DNA of 64,000 nt. It comes from Clarireedia homoeocarpa. Taxonomy: Eukaryota; Ascomycota; Leotiomycetes; Helotiales; Rutstroemiaceae. Positions 9,346 through 20,451 of this stretch are shown piece after piece. Location: contig LNKV01000050.1 in the NCBI GenBank assembly GCA_001465935.1, positions 62,001 through 126,000 of the forward strand, given 5' to 3'. Both the position numbers and the translations under genes were made by a program. Position 1 is the first letter of the stretch, and every line of letters starts with the position of its first letter. A model generated the notes under the pieces. That model was not told where the DNA came from and searched no databases. It worked only from the letters and a program-made list of their open reading frames with translations.

Positions 9346-11230
9346 CTATGAAATCTCTCTATTTCCGAAGTCAAATCTTGAAGACGAGCCGAATGGTGAA
9401 TCTTGAAAATTCCAGAATGGACCAAAGGGAAACTCCAAATCCATTCTCGCGTTTGGTATTTGATCGAATGAGTGCGAGATACTATAGTCGTACGCACTCA
9501 AGTTGGCGCTAGTAGTATCCATGTTCGGCAGACTCAGTATAGCAGTGTCTAAGTGAGTGCTCATAGCACAATCACTATTGTCAGGAAAGCTTTTGCAATT
9601 TGAAGAGACTTCGATACTGCCTAAATCTCCAACTGGTGCACCAGGGCAGTCTTGCTCTGCGCGGGCCACGACCTGACTGGCAACTCTTTCGGCCTTTGAG
9701 CAGAAGCTTAGCGCATATGCTAGATACTTTCCAGGCTCTTTATCTGAAACGCTTAATAGGATTTCGAGCACCTCACGGCCATAGATAGATCTGACCTAGC
9801 TTGTGGGTGGCGCGGGTTCGATATTATATGTAAAAATAGTGTCTGGGTGGCAGCTGGAAAATAAACAACACTCTTTTTTGATAAAAGTCAGTAAAACATG
9901 CTGCGAAGCCCCTATTATAACTCTTACTAAGTAAAAGAAGGACCAAATTTGTGGATATTTTCGATCATTTCTATCGAAGATCGTGCTGCTTCACAAATGG
10001 ACGGCCTGTTCGGTGCGAGATATCTGCGTCTAGCATGAACGCTGTCTAGTATGTTCTTCTCCTTTCTTCTACTGGCGAGGGCATTCCAAATGTGATACTG
10101 CTATGCAATCCAATGGACTGGGACATACGCATTGCTGCTGCTGTCAACATGGAAAGGATTTGAGGGTTGGGTGTATCCAGAAAGAAAAGTGCCAGTCCTA
10201 GAGTACCTTGGACCGCGAGTAGGTCTGCATTTCGCAAGAAATTTTCTACTAAGGCGTTCATAGCATTCTTGATATGACCTAGAGATTTCCCCCAATTTTC
10301 ACTGTTATCAGGCATGTTTTCTGCTCTCTCCCTCTAGGCGAAGGCCGGAGCAACATTCAGAGATACCCACCAGGAGGGGCTCTCATTAGGGTTCCATGAG
10401 AACTATCTCTCTACCAAAGTGAGAAACATCCTTTCATTAAAAAGTGGAATAGCGCGGTTGAATGTGGAGAAATATTCTCCAACAAGTTGCTGCGTAGTCT
10501 GCCTTGAAGGCAGTTCTTGAGAGGTATGTCACGCGAGGTCATCTCTCAGGATGTGAGGAATCCAAGCACTTAGCTTTACAAGGCCGAGGCCTCTCTTGAT
10601 AGAGCTCGACCATCGCTCTTTATTCCCTTGGTTTTCAGGCGATTTATTACTCTGCGATGGGATGACAGAGAATCCAGAAGATGGTCCTAGATTGAATGTC
10701 AGCTACAATTTTCATCCATAGGGAATGAACTGACCATAAAAACGCATTCCTCCATCGTCGGAAGCATTGAGGGTATAAGAGGCTTGATCCTCATCGCTTC
10801 CAGTAGCTGATCTGGCGTCGGTGTCTTCCTCTTCACCATGCTCGTATTCGGCTATAAGACGATTTCCGGTAGGATTATTAAGGTCTCCTGAGAGCGGTGT
10901 TTTTGGTGTGGCTATGCAAATTTTTGGTTCGCTCTGCAAGTTCTCGTGCATGTCTGTCCTTGCTGCGACTTCATTCTGCCGTTGCAATTGGCTCTCCAGC
11001 TCCTGAATACGGGCTTCCAATTCTCGAATATAGGTGCTGGTATGAGTAATTAGATTTTATTAGGATAAGGTGAAAACTTATCCAAGATAACATACTCATT
11101 TGAGACATTTGACTTTTTAACCACATCTTGGAAAACACAGGAGAAGCCAAAATGTTTGACAGGACATACATGTAGGTCTTTTCCCATCACATCTTATTTT
11201 CTTCTATCTGCAAGTGTTACATGCCTAGAT
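9346..11230 (-). pseudogene. Zn2Cys6-type fungal transcription factor, broken
   Basis: Pieces of a classic fungal regulator follow in order on the minus strand. There is half of a zinc cluster (KKIRCDGKRPTC, near 11,175-11,210), a linker helix (YIRELEARIQELESQLQRQ, near 10,970-11,035), an acidic linker, DDGGMRFYGPSS across a GT-AG intron (about 10,686-10,734), and the fungal_trans core (PNPQILSMLTAAAMRMSQSIGLH, near 10,100-10,170). RTGRPFVKQHDLR then follows near 9,985-10,025. Lesions: TGA at 10,529-10,531, TAG at 10,403-10,405, TAG at 10,334-10,336, and TAG at 10,046-10,048 where the family has Trp (RRR-Y-stop-TAF, family RRRVFW-AF). The first zinc-cluster cysteines are not found. A C-terminal open stretch (9346-9771) could be its tail. 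The stops fit C-to-T or G-to-A changes. Confidence 0.7.
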
Positions 11231-11893
11231 CAATGTAAATATGGATTTATAAATGTGATTAAGGATACTGCAAGGCGTAGATCTACATGATACAATGCGA
11301 TGGCGCAAGAGATGTTCGGTATAATCAATTTGAGTTTGAATAGATGTCAAGAAAATGGCGTACAAACATGTGCGACCTAGTTGTTTCTGAATTAACAATC
11401 TCTCTTATGAAGGAACTTATCTTGTTTCCCGGCTATCGGCATTTTGAATAGCACGATTTCGTTGTTATTCAGAGGTTGATACAGACCTTCTTCATCAAAA
11501 TCCTATCATCTGATGTACTTCGATCTAGCGAGAATCCACTAACTTATTCAAAACATCGCTGAGTCAGATCTTTCCCCAATGGGAATTAGCAAGTGGCTGT
11601 GCAAACAAGGCTGAGCTTTTTCGACAAGTGCCATGTATTCAAGTCCCTTGCGACTGAACCAATGATGCTATAGAGATATGAATTTGTACGTGAAATCTGC
11701 GCCGCCTAATCATATTTTACATATTTGTGTCATATTTGAGTTAAAAGCCAGCCCGAAGTAATCAAGTTCTACGATAGTATATATCAGGCATGCCTGGCAA
11801 GATGCTAGGAAATTATTTAGTCTGTTAATCACCAACTTCGTGGGCTTTCCTAACAAATATACTAGTATTCTTAACCTCTCAAAAACCGTAAAT
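11231..11893. other. Intergenic between the regulator pseudogene and the tubby/LURP-like gene
   Basis: AT-rich, about 660 bp, and no gene seen. The lost first zinc-cluster exon of the regulator should lie near 11,240-11,330 but I cannot recognise it. The right end serves as promoter of the gene at 11,894. Confidence 0.45.
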
Positions 11894-12610
11894 ATGAACG
11901 CTTTTCTGCAAGATGACAAAAAGAGTTCCGAAGCATATTCCCCACCTCAATATTCCCCACCTCAATATTCCAACCCTCCGCCATCATATTCGGAAGCTTC
12001 ACAACAGCCACCTTCAGCATCTCAGCAGTACCCCGCACCTGGAAGCTACCGACCACCCATCTTCCCACCTCTCTTCGGCGTCTATGGCTGCGGCCACAGA
12101 GGATATGGTCTTGCTCTAAGCAAAGAGTCTACGCCCTTCCTCACCGTAGAAACACACACCGGCTTCTCAGGAAAACCCTCCCTCATCCTCGGCAACGGCG
12201 TCACGACTCTCGCAACCGCCGACAACCATACTTTCTCATCCAAAATCGACATCTCAGTCGGAAACTTCAATTGCGTGCTCCAATCAGACGGACTCTTCGC
12301 GCCCAGCTATCCATTCGAATACATCCATGACGATGGCTCACGCGAGGTGTTCGAGTGGAGGAGAAGTAAGGGGCCAGAAGTGCAGTCACTGAATGGTGCG
12401 CGGCATGGGCATAAGTTGGTGAGAGTGAAGAATGGACAGGTGGTAGCAGCGTGGACGAAACCGAGTGGGTGGGCTATTGATAAGATGGGGAAGATTGCGT
12501 TGATGGAGAGGGGCTTGGGCGAGAGGTGGGAGATTACGGCTGTTATTGGGGCGCTGGCTTTGCTCGAAGCGGAGAGACAAGCAGGTACGGCCTCGGCCGC
12601 TTCGAGCTAG
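11894..12610 (+). CDS. Tubby C-terminal-like / LURP-one-related protein with Pro-Tyr-rich N-terminus
   Basis: Single exon, 238 residues. I chose the ATG at 11,894 because upstream in-frame codons lack an ATG. The N-terminal 60 residues are low complexity with SPPQYSPPQYS and PPPSY motifs (PPxY-type, potential WW-domain ligands for Rsp5-like ubiquitin ligases). The remainder has the strand-rich pattern of tubby-like/LURP-one proteins: FLTVETHTGFSGKPSLIL, then FEYIHDDGSREVFEWRRSKG, a basic turn (HGHKLVRV), VVAAWTK, and a final hydrophobic helix (WEITAVIGALALLEAERQ), the last being a hallmark of this fold. Probably cytosolic and membrane-peripheral. Fungal members of this type are common and uncharacterised. 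Family assignment rests on recall of the fold. Confidence 0.6.
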   Translation: MNAFLQDDKKSSEAYSPPQYSPPQYSNPPPSYSEASQQPPSASQQYPAPGSYRPPIFPPLFGVYGCGHRGYGLALSKESTPFLTVETHTGFSGKPSLILGNGVTTLATADNHTFSSKIDISVGNFNCVLQSDGLFAPSYPFEYIHDDGSREVFEWRRSKGPEVQSLNGARHGHKLVRVKNGQVVAAWTKPSGWAIDKMGKIALMERGLGERWEITAVIGALALLEAERQAGTASAASS

Positions 12611-13036
12611 GAATAAATCCTGAGGCGGGTTGTTTTGTTTTGTTTTGTTTAGGTCACGTTCTTGTTTTAAAAGGTTTTGGGCAAATTTGATACCACATGG
12701 TGTGAAAATGAAGGGCATGGAAACATAGAATTGGGGCAGAATACTGTACCAGTGATTATGGGTATTTGCATCCAACGACTGTGGCTTCAGAGTGATTTTG
12801 ATAGAATATTCGGACGACTTTATTGGGCAGTCAATCGAAAAAATTTACAAATATAATTTCTATGTGCAAATCCTCCTATACAATAACTCCTCTATTCCCC
12901 GAAAAATTGAAATAAGCACCAGGTGAACATCTTATCCAGGTTATGCTTTTGATATATACTTCTTCCCTTCTCTTTCCAAATTCATTTTACAATTTCAACC
13001 TCTGTCTCGTCGCAACTCCGCAACTACTCTTCAGCC
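12611..13036. other. Convergent intergenic region
   Basis: 3' flanks of two convergent genes. A TTTTG pentamer is repeated about four times near 12,630-12,650. No gene seen. Confidence 0.6.
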
Positions 13037-13813
13037 TTAAGCGCTAGCTGTACTACTTTTAGCCGCTGCTGTGCCCAAGCTACTACCACTAGCCAAAATC
13101 GTTGTACATGCTGCCTCGGGACAATATCCATGATTGCAAGTAAACTTGCATAACCCCACATAACTGACATCTTCTCCCGGTAGCGGGAAGCCTGGTGTGT
13201 TTGATACAGGCGGTTCCGGGATTGCGTTCGCACTGTACGCGGTGCATGTGCAGGGAGAAGGACAGTATGCGTAGTTGCAGGAGAAACTGCAGAGACCGAG
13301 ATAGTTGTTTGGTCCTGTGCCGGAAATGCAGAATTGACCGGAGGGAGAAGGGATCGCTACTGCAGATGAGGTGGAGGTAGATGGGGTGGAGCTAGAGGAA
13401 GATATCGTGGATGTGGAGGTGGGAGCGGATGAAGAGCTAGATGAAGAGTTCTTGGTGCCGAGACCGACGCCTAGTCCAACTGCTAAAGCGATAATTACCA
13501 AGAGGAGTAAAAGCATCAGAATCCAGAACACGCGTTTCCTCAATCCGCAGATTCGTTTCTTGGGCGGTGGATGTGCTGGGCTTGGAGGAACAGTACTTTG
13601 ATCGCTCGGTTTGTACATAGGAGGACTTTCACCGATGCTACCGTGGTTGGAATGAATTGGTGGGGGAATGACTTTCATGGGCTTCCCGTATGCGGATTGT
13701 TCCTTGGCTGGTTGAAATTTGAGATCTTTGGTGACAGGACTCTCGAGGCCTTTTACTTCGAATTGGGATACGACTTGTAGACCTTCGTGATCTCTCTGCG
13801 CTCGGATAGCCAT
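13037..13813 (-). CDS. Single-pass membrane protein with two Cys-rich GLC-F-C repeats
   Basis: About 258 residues from the Met at 13,813; an in-frame upstream Met at 13,894 is possible but gives a non-conserved leader. Order: Lys/Pro-rich cytosolic N-terminus (about 100 residues), a strong transmembrane helix (VFWILMLLLLLVIIALAVGLGVGLG) preceded by a basic stop-transfer (KKRICGLRKR), a long Ser/Thr linker likely O-glycosylated, then two Cys-rich modules (NYLGLCSFSCNYAYCPSPCTC and YVGLCKFTCNHGYCPEAAC). The same Y-GLC-F-C-Y-CP-C-C pattern occurs at the C-terminus of fungal mutanases (alpha-1,3-glucanases) and many secreted fungal proteins, so wall-glucan association is a reasonable inference. 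Type II topology with the Cys-rich end outside. Confidence 0.7.
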   Translation of the reverse strand: MAIRAQRDHEGLQVVSQFEVKGLESPVTKDLKFQPAKEQSAYGKPMKVIPPPIHSNHGSIGESPPMYKPSDQSTVPPSPAHPPPKKRICGLRKRVFWILMLLLLLVIIALAVGLGVGLGTKNSSSSSSSAPTSTSTISSSSSTPSTSTSSAVAIPSPSGQFCISGTGPNNYLGLCSFSCNYAYCPSPCTCTAYSANAIPEPPVSNTPGFPLPGEDVSYVGLCKFTCNHGYCPEAACTTILASGSSLGTAAAKSSTASA

Positions 13814-14237
13814 TTTCGATTGAGGCTGAAGTGTCGAGATCAAATTACTGGAGGTTTTTGGTAGTGTCAAGAGGGAAATCATGGAAATCCGCATGAAGAA
13901 CAGTGAGAAAGTATGGATTGTCTTTGTTCCTTGAACAAGGACATCTTCGCCTCGTTGTGAACCATCTTAAACTTACCCAACCAATAGAAAGAGTGCAAAT
14001 TAGCAAGAGTGTTGGGCGTTCCAAGAGGAGTCTTTGTTCCTACAACGCAAATATCATTTGCTTGTCAATCGACGGTTGTACTTGAAAGGAAAGATGACAG
14101 ACTAGAAGTTTTGCCATGGGAAATAGGCTTCGGTCAAAGAGGAATAGAATTTTGGAATGTTCTGAGAAGATGCCACTGGAGAATCTGCACGGTTGTCGTT
14201 TAGTAGCATTCAACTCACTTCAGTATTGTATGCCCTC
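13814..14237. other. Intergenic, no gene seen
   Basis: Leader and promoter of the Cys-rich membrane protein on the left, then non-coding sequence up to the putative LTR. Nothing else recognised. Confidence 0.5.
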
Positions 14238-14543
14238 TGTTACGGGTACTAATCGTACAGCAGGTTGACACGTAGAATAGTGCCTGTAAGCTCTTAATGG
14301 ACTTAATAATAAAGCAGACTGAGCTTAATTCAATTGTTCTACTGAACTATCTACAGTGGGAAGGACTCCTTATATAAGTGCTTCCCAGGGCTCCTGCTAT
14401 AGGTAAGGTACTGTAGGCCTACAGCTATAGGCTCTTACAGCCTCTGTAATCGGCATATTAGCGGGTGTGTCAGCATATTCGATATTTAGCGAACTTATGC
14501 CGGCCTCCACACCCCCCCCTTATTGCCCCACTACCCGGTTACA
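14238..14543. mobile_element. Putative solo LTR of a retrotransposon
   Basis: A 306-bp block starts TGTTACGGGTA and ends TACCCGGTTACA, so the two ends are near-perfect short inverted repeats with the canonical TG...CA borders of LTRs. Inside are a TATA-like TATATAAG (about 14,371) and a C-run. No second LTR, primer-binding site or pol coding is present nearby. The 5-bp flanks (CCCTC and GCCTA) do not match, so a target duplication is not supported; it may be eroded. A MITE-like element is an alternative. Confidence 0.4.
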
Positions 14544-15238
14544 GCCTATTTCCAACACCTATATACTATGTAGGTACTACCACTAACTCCGTGTCAGTGG
14601 TTCCAACACCTTCCATGTGAATAGCTTGGAACGATTCCGTACTAAATATCCCACTTGGGCTTCGACAACAGCAACAGTCTTCTGGCTCAATGATGACATG
14701 GTTAAATGGAGGTTTAATGATAATACTCTCCCTCTCAATGAGAAACAGTGTACGAGGTATTAAGTATTTTCGGTACCAGAGTATCGACCACTCGTAGGCG
14801 TTGTAGTGTTAGCGATAAGAATGTGACCTATCTCAAGCCTCATGTTTGAATTCCCTATAGACCTCTGTTTGTCGGTCACCAACCATCTAGAGCGGGGTTG
14901 TATATGCGAAGCTCTGGAAAAGTAAATACCTAGAGATAACGATTCCATATGCCTTCATTCGCTCAATTCCGCCCGGTAGTCCAACCCCACATATGGAACT
15001 GAGTAATTCACCTGTTTCTATTCACTTATTGGATTCACTCGTTTTGTACTTATCATATCACTTTCCTATAATGAATTAGACTTTGATGTAATCGTCGGCG
15101 TTTGCGTAACCCCTCCTACGGAAAGCTTAGGAAGCATAAATAGTTCGCTCTTTTCGTTTTATTTGGATCGAAATCACCACGCGTTTGCAACTTCTCCTTC
15201 AATCTTATTCGACTTCAACAACCAAAACCTCATCAAAT
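14544..15238. other. Intergenic, no gene seen
   Basis: Sequence between the putative LTR and the small Tyr/Asn-rich gene, AT-rich and without a supported open frame. A TATA-like AAGCATAAATAG lies about 100 bp before the start at 15,239. Confidence 0.5.
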
Positions 15239-15636
15239 ATGCCCGAACAAACATCCAGCAACTCCGGCTCTAGCAGCTATACACCATATACTATAAACAG
15301 TACTGGTACCAATAGTCAGGTAAGTTGATCGGGCTGTGAGAGCGCAATGATTGATTGACGTTTCCCCTAGGGAAACTCCTACGACACTCGCAGTACTCCA
15401 TCTGGAAATGCGTACCATTATTCAAACGCCGGTGAGGAATAATCTCTAACTTATAGAACATAAGTCGCTGACTGAGCTGCAGATGGGTCATACTACTACT
15501 CCAATGGAAACGGCTCTACCTAGTAGGTTTGTCCTTGGAATGAGACCGTAACACAAGCCCTGACATATATAGCCACAACAACGGTAGCGGGTCGAGCACT
15601 TACACCGCCCCAAATGGCAATGTGTACAGGAGATAA
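15239..15636 (+). CDS. Small Tyr/Asn/Ser/Gly-rich protein, intact tandem copy 1
   Basis: Four exons (15,239-15,319; 15,371-15,431; 15,483-15,522; 15,573-15,636) encoding 81 residues. All three introns are about 50 bp with GT-AG borders and the phases (0, 1, 2) fit together. The protein is low complexity with a repeated aromatic pattern: YHYSNADGSYYYSNGNGSTY, then STYTAPNGNVYRR at the C-terminus. Fungal genomes contain conserved small proteins with this YSN-GSTYY-STYTAPSG pattern; I know no function for them. No signal peptide or transmembrane helix is visible. A broken paralogue follows 650 bp downstream on the same strand, so this is a tandem duplicate. Confidence 0.75.
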
Positions 15637-16292
15637 ATTTCTAGAGGGCTGAGGCTTTGAAACGATTGGAAGTTCACTTCTGGAAGCCCTTTGAGCCTCG
15701 CCGATGAGGCGCCACCAACTAGGGAATTTTCGAAACGCAATATATCGAGATTGGAAGAACCGCTCGGAGTACGTGGTTCCAGCACTCTGTTCTTCCTACC
15801 TAGTCGGCGGCCTCTTTAGACATCTTACTTTAGGGTGCAAATGAATAAAAGGTATTCTACTTCTAAGTCTTACTGTGTTGTGCACATCCAGAGGTCGCCT
15901 ATTCTCAATGAAGAAGGGCCCCTTCAGCTGAGTCCAGTGAACAGACATTTGCTTTGTATCAATGAAAAGAGAAACAATGAAATCTGCAAAGAAATCGCGA
16001 TGATAAATGTGTATTATACTTACCAAGCGTGCTTGTCGCCTAATCATTTCTCGCCATTCCAGCAACCACCTCATACACTACCGCCTCACAGGTTCGCAGC
16101 TCCAGCCATTTTCGTATATCATGGGGTCAATTGGATGTCTTGAACATTTCGGCGTAAATTCCCAGTCTTCCATCTTCATCAAGCAATCCAACTACAATCT
16201 CCTAGCGAAACAAGGAAACTTCCAGGATTTCTTGTGTTTGAAGAAACCAAACAACCATAGGAGCTATTCTCCGCTCAAACGAGAACCCAATC
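15637..16292. other. Spacer between tandem duplicates
   Basis: About 650 bp with no coding signal I can support. It would hold the terminator of copy 1 and promoter of copy 2. Confidence 0.5.
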
Positions 16293-16691
16293 ATGTCTTA
16301 TACACAGTCAAATTCTCCGTGTTCCGACTCTAGTGGTAAAGGGGAACCAACAGTCGAGTATGTAGCTTCCTCCCAATCTCTGGCTTTCCCCTCCCGTTGG
16401 ACCAAACTGATCCGTCCAATTGTGCAGGGCAATAAATACGACACACGCTTGACCTCTTCTGGTCCTGGCTACCATTACAGCAATACCGGTAAGTCCAGTC
16501 CGTCCTCTCTAGAAAGGAATTAATACTTACTTAAGTGCGCGGAAGATGGTCCCTACATCTACTAGAACGGGAATGGCTCGACCTACCACAAATCTGCCGA
16601 CGGTGGTCCTACCTACAAAACACCCAATGGCAATGTTTACAAGAAGTCAATCGATGGATGGATCGCGAGCGAAGGCATGGTGATGCGATGA
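16293..16691 (+). pseudogene. Small Tyr/Asn/Ser/Gly-rich protein, broken tandem copy 2
   Basis: Paralogue of the gene at 15,239. Matching blocks are NKYDTRLTSSGPGYHYSNT (16,432-16,491), then after an intron DGPYIY-stop-NGNGSTYHKSADGG and PTYKTPNGNVYKK (about 16,546-16,650). Damage: an in-frame TAG at 16,563-16,565 sits where copy 1 has Ser, the first-intron donor is weak so the frame reads straight through it, and the original stop after the final basic pair is lost, extending the frame to TGA at 16,689-16,691. Probably non-functional; TAG readthrough cannot be excluded from sequence alone. Confidence 0.65.
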
Positions 16692-18381
16692 GATGTTGTT
16701 AGTGGCGGTAAAATGGTCGGTGTGATAGAACATGCGGGTGAGTAGAGCCTCCAAGCTGCATAGGATTGTTGAAGAGGTTGGCTTGGGATTCCAATAGCAA
16801 TTCATGCAATGCAATATCCAGCTTAGCAGCACTAATACTGGGCAGCCAAGCAAATAAGAATTGAATTTACTTCCTATACTGTGTGGCGATATCGGATTGT
16901 GTCCAGACAAAGGCAATGATGGTGTAAAAGTGCGCTAGACCACAATAGAACTAGGCCATTCGGCCATGTCGCTTTGATTATGTCAGGGCATCCTCATCAA
17001 ATCGAGTTGAGAGGTCTGCTTATCATACTCGGTACGACCGAGTGATCACAGCTTGCGGAAAACGAGGCCGAGAAGACTGATTAACTCTCTGCGTTGATGC
17101 TGATGGTGCTGACTGCATGAGCTGGAGAATTGTCTTGGCACAGGGTCCATACTCTAAGAGCGTCTAGGAATCATCCTTCACCTCGGAACATCTGCACATG
17201 CTTAAATCAACAGCATATACAACTCATCTGAAATAAGAGGCAATGTTCGTGGCTTAAACTTCAGGAACTATTGGTGCTGAGTCACTTGATAGCAATGATA
17301 GTTTTCCCTGTAAAGGAAAACCTGAAGCAATCTCATCACCTTGCTGCAGACATCAGCGGGGTTTTTGTCACCTGTTATGAATTATCTAGACCTTTCGTAC
17401 GCAGTCATGTCCCGGCAATCTTGTTTTCAAGGGTAGAAGGTAGCGGTAGGGATTTTATCATTATTGGCTTGAGGAAGAATTCTTCTTAACTTCAATGATC
17501 AACGCCTATTGTGAGGACAGCGGGTGCAAGAGCTGAGCATATTATTCTTTTACAATTGCGCAAACGTCAAGCATATGCACTCGTTGCATCATTCCAATAC
17601 TTACTTGACAATGATACGATATTCAGTCATCGCAGGTGCTTTAGAAATATAAGCTGCTCTACCTAGTGGTGCCGCGGTTCAGGTACCAAATTTTCGATTA
17701 CCTATTTCTCTGTTACGAGTAAAAAGTATTTTTTTTAGTTGTTCAAGTTGTGTTCACTTTGGGCTTGGAATTTATTGCCGAGTTAGGAATCTCAAAACAC
17801 GAGAAAGATTCATCAGATCACAAAGCCTAAAGTTAGTGATGCACGCAAATGTTGAACTACCTCGTCTGATCGTATCGGGCACAGCAAGCAATGAAGAATT
17901 GTGCTGGCCTGGTCTAATCTAGCGGGTGCCGATATGCTATTCTCAAAGATAATATAGCCTGTTTCTCTACAACCGCCGCAATAAGCCATGCAGATGATGC
18001 CGAGTTGATCAAGCAATGCTCTGCCACCTTTGATTAAGCTGATCGGCCCTCTCCGACTCAATAACCTCAAGAGGGCACTCTGCTGCTTCCATGAGCTTGG
18101 ATCTCAAGAAACTAACCAGCTATCTCTCTTTACAATGCGTATTATATCAGCAAGTTTCCAGCTCCAAGCAAGAAGTGGCGGGCTGGCTGTTGTGTCAGCT
18201 TACAGAACATCAATGAGATGAGAACATCAACGAGATGAATGAACATCTGAAGCTATGAAATCTCTGCATTCCTTATATCTTGCCCATCGTTTCCAATAAT
18301 TTAAACAGCAATTCTTCCTGACTTCCTTCCATATTTTGCTTTCATTCTCAGTTTCTTTCCACAAGGCCTTCTCACCTCAAG
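16692..18381. other. Intergenic, 1.7 kb, no gene recognised
   Basis: No family-like frame on either strand. Small duplications such as GAACATCAA-GAGATGA repeats near 18,205-18,240 are visible. The right end is a plausible promoter for the LysM gene (CT-rich leader from about 18,300). Confidence 0.5.
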
Positions 18382-20180
18382 ATGCAACCTATTAATATTG
18401 GGAAGCTTTCCCTTCTTGTCCCATTCTTCTTGGGTATTTTAGCAAACACTGCCAATGGAGCATACACCCTGTACACTGTCGGTAAGTTGTACCGCACTCC
18501 ACAATTGCTTTATGGTCAATCACTAATCTTCTCAACAGCACCTGGTGACACAAAATCTAGCATCGTAGCATCTAAGAATGTTTCCTTGGCTGCTCTTCAG
18601 CTTGCCAACCCACAGCTCTCGGATACTAGCTATAGCTTAGTCGGCGGGGTTATTCAGATACCAGCTATTTGCTCTAATCCAACGAATGTACATATCACCG
18701 TACCCGGTGACACCATTGAAGATATTGCCAAGGGTTATAAAGTCGATCTTGCAACGCTGGAGAAAAACAATCCCCAGATCGCAGAACCATCCAGATTGAA
18801 CCCAGGTGACTGCATTGAAGTTCCTAGTGCGGGGCCAGGACCGACCACACCCGCGTCGAAGAGCACCATTCCATCTTCAACTCTGGAAAGTTCAACTTCC
18901 AGTTCTTCTCCATCACTACCCTCTGGCTCATCCTGTACTTTCAAAATCACAACAACAGGTGATAATAAATGGACGGCTGGCCAACTGAGCGATGGACAAA
19001 TCCGACTCAATGGAAGTTACCCTGCTAGTACATTCTCGATCAAGAATGGCCAGATCATGGACTCTAATGGCCGTGGCTGTATCGTCACTGGTAAGTTTAG
19101 AATAGAGCCCCAGATAAAAATAAATAAATAAAAACAAGGTTCGCTAAACTCCCTGTAGGACCACCCGAGACTCAATTCCAGTGCGATGCTAATTCACTAC
19201 CTGTTCCTGGATTCTCTATAACCTCCACCGGTAGTTTCGTCTATAATGGCTCTCCCGCGTTCTTCGCGTGTCCTGCTACCGATACTGAGTACAATATTTA
19301 CATTCATCCCGACTTCAAACAGCCAAAATGCTTCCCTATAACACTATCAGCTAGCGGATGTAGCGTCCCGTCGTCTTCTACTTCTGGCCCCAAGCTTGTT
19401 CCAACGACATCATCCTCGACCTCTATTCCCACCCCTCCTTCAACCACATCACTACTACCACCAACCTGTGTCCCATCCACCGCTACAATCACCGTCACCG
19501 TAACCATCTCAGCGCCCCCCATCACCACTACCGAACCAAATAAATTGCCCATCCCGTCCGCAACCGTACCCATCTCACCCTCATCTCGCACTACCACCAC
19601 CACTATTTCTCTAATCATAGACCCCTCATCATCAACATCCCCATCCTCATTCAGCACTCCTAAATCAACCGCAACCCCTTCATTCCCTACTCCCTCATCA
19701 ACCAAATCCAGCACATTGATAACGAGCACCATTTCTTCCCGCAGTACCGGGACCGGCACGCCAAGGCCTTGGGGCTCTAGTTGGGGATGGAATTCGACTA
19801 CGAATGGTGCTTCGTTTATCACGGGTGTGACGGCGCCCTCGCTCACAACTACAACTACAAGTGTTGGTCCATTTCTGACGGGTGTTACGGCGCCATCTCT
19901 TACAACTACGCATAATAGTCACTTTCTTACTGTTGTGACGGCGCCATCTCTCACGAGTACAAGTGGTAGTTCGTTTCTAACGGGTGTGGCGGCACCATCT
20001 CTTACGACTACGAGTAGTGGTTCGTTTCTAACGGGTGTGACAGCACCATCACTTACGACGACAAGTGGCGCTCCCTTTCTTACAGGTGTGACGGCGCCAT
20101 CCCTCGCGACTACTAGTAGTGGCTCGTTTCTTACTGTTGTGGCTGGTGGGTCACTGAGGACGACTTCTGTTCGAATCTAA
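18382..20180 (+). CDS. Secreted LysM protein with PIR1-like wall domain and 17-residue Thr/Ser repeats
   Basis: Three exons: 18,382-18,481; 18,539-19,090; 19,159-20,180, about 557 residues. An N-terminal hydrophobic signal (LSLLVPFFLGILANTANGA) is followed by LysM 1 (YTVAPGDTKSSIVASKNVS.. to VIQIP) and LysM 2 (HITVPGDTIEDIAKGYKVD.. to CIEVP), both chitin-binding-type. The first intron (57 bp) is in frame if retained, but splicing restores the YTVAPGDT motif. Next comes a Ser/Thr linker, then a domain with CTFKITTTGDNKWTAGQLSDGQ and YNGSPAFFACPATDTEYNIYI that resembles the C-terminal domain of PIR1-like mannoproteins. The tail is Thr/Ser rich, with seven copies of a 17-residue unit (FLTGVTAPSLTTTSSGS) at 19,815-20,177. 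No GPI signal is seen. Likely a wall or extracellular chitin-binding protein; an effector role is possible. Confidence 0.85.
19815..20177 (+). repeat. Seven 51-bp in-frame coding repeats
   Basis: Units of 17 codons starting Phe-(Leu/Ile)-Thr-(Gly/Val)-Val, the first one two codons longer, and the last degenerate (FLTVVAGGSLRTTSVRI). In-frame minisatellite at the C-terminus of the LysM protein; copy number is likely to vary between strains. Confidence 0.9.
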
Positions 20181-20451
20181 TAAATTGAGGAGGTGATTGA
20201 AACCGGCTGAAGTGGGAGAATGAGAGGAGATTGATGCAGATTGTATTTCTTATTGAGGAGTTATCGGTACTTATAGATGGATTTGCTTTTTATCTAATGT
20301 AGAGTTTCATTTGGGACATTCGGATTTAATTGAAGGGGTTTGGGAAAGGGAATGGTAGTAGTTTCGAAAAGTATTGATAGAATAATGACATATAATCTTG
20401 ATCAGCTGACGGTTATTCCATGGAAGTTATACTGAGTATAAAGCATCCCAT

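Noticed and set aside
19304..19846. 180-codon minus-strand frame rich in Val and Gly
   Set aside because: Antisense shadow of the Thr/Ser-rich LysM exon.
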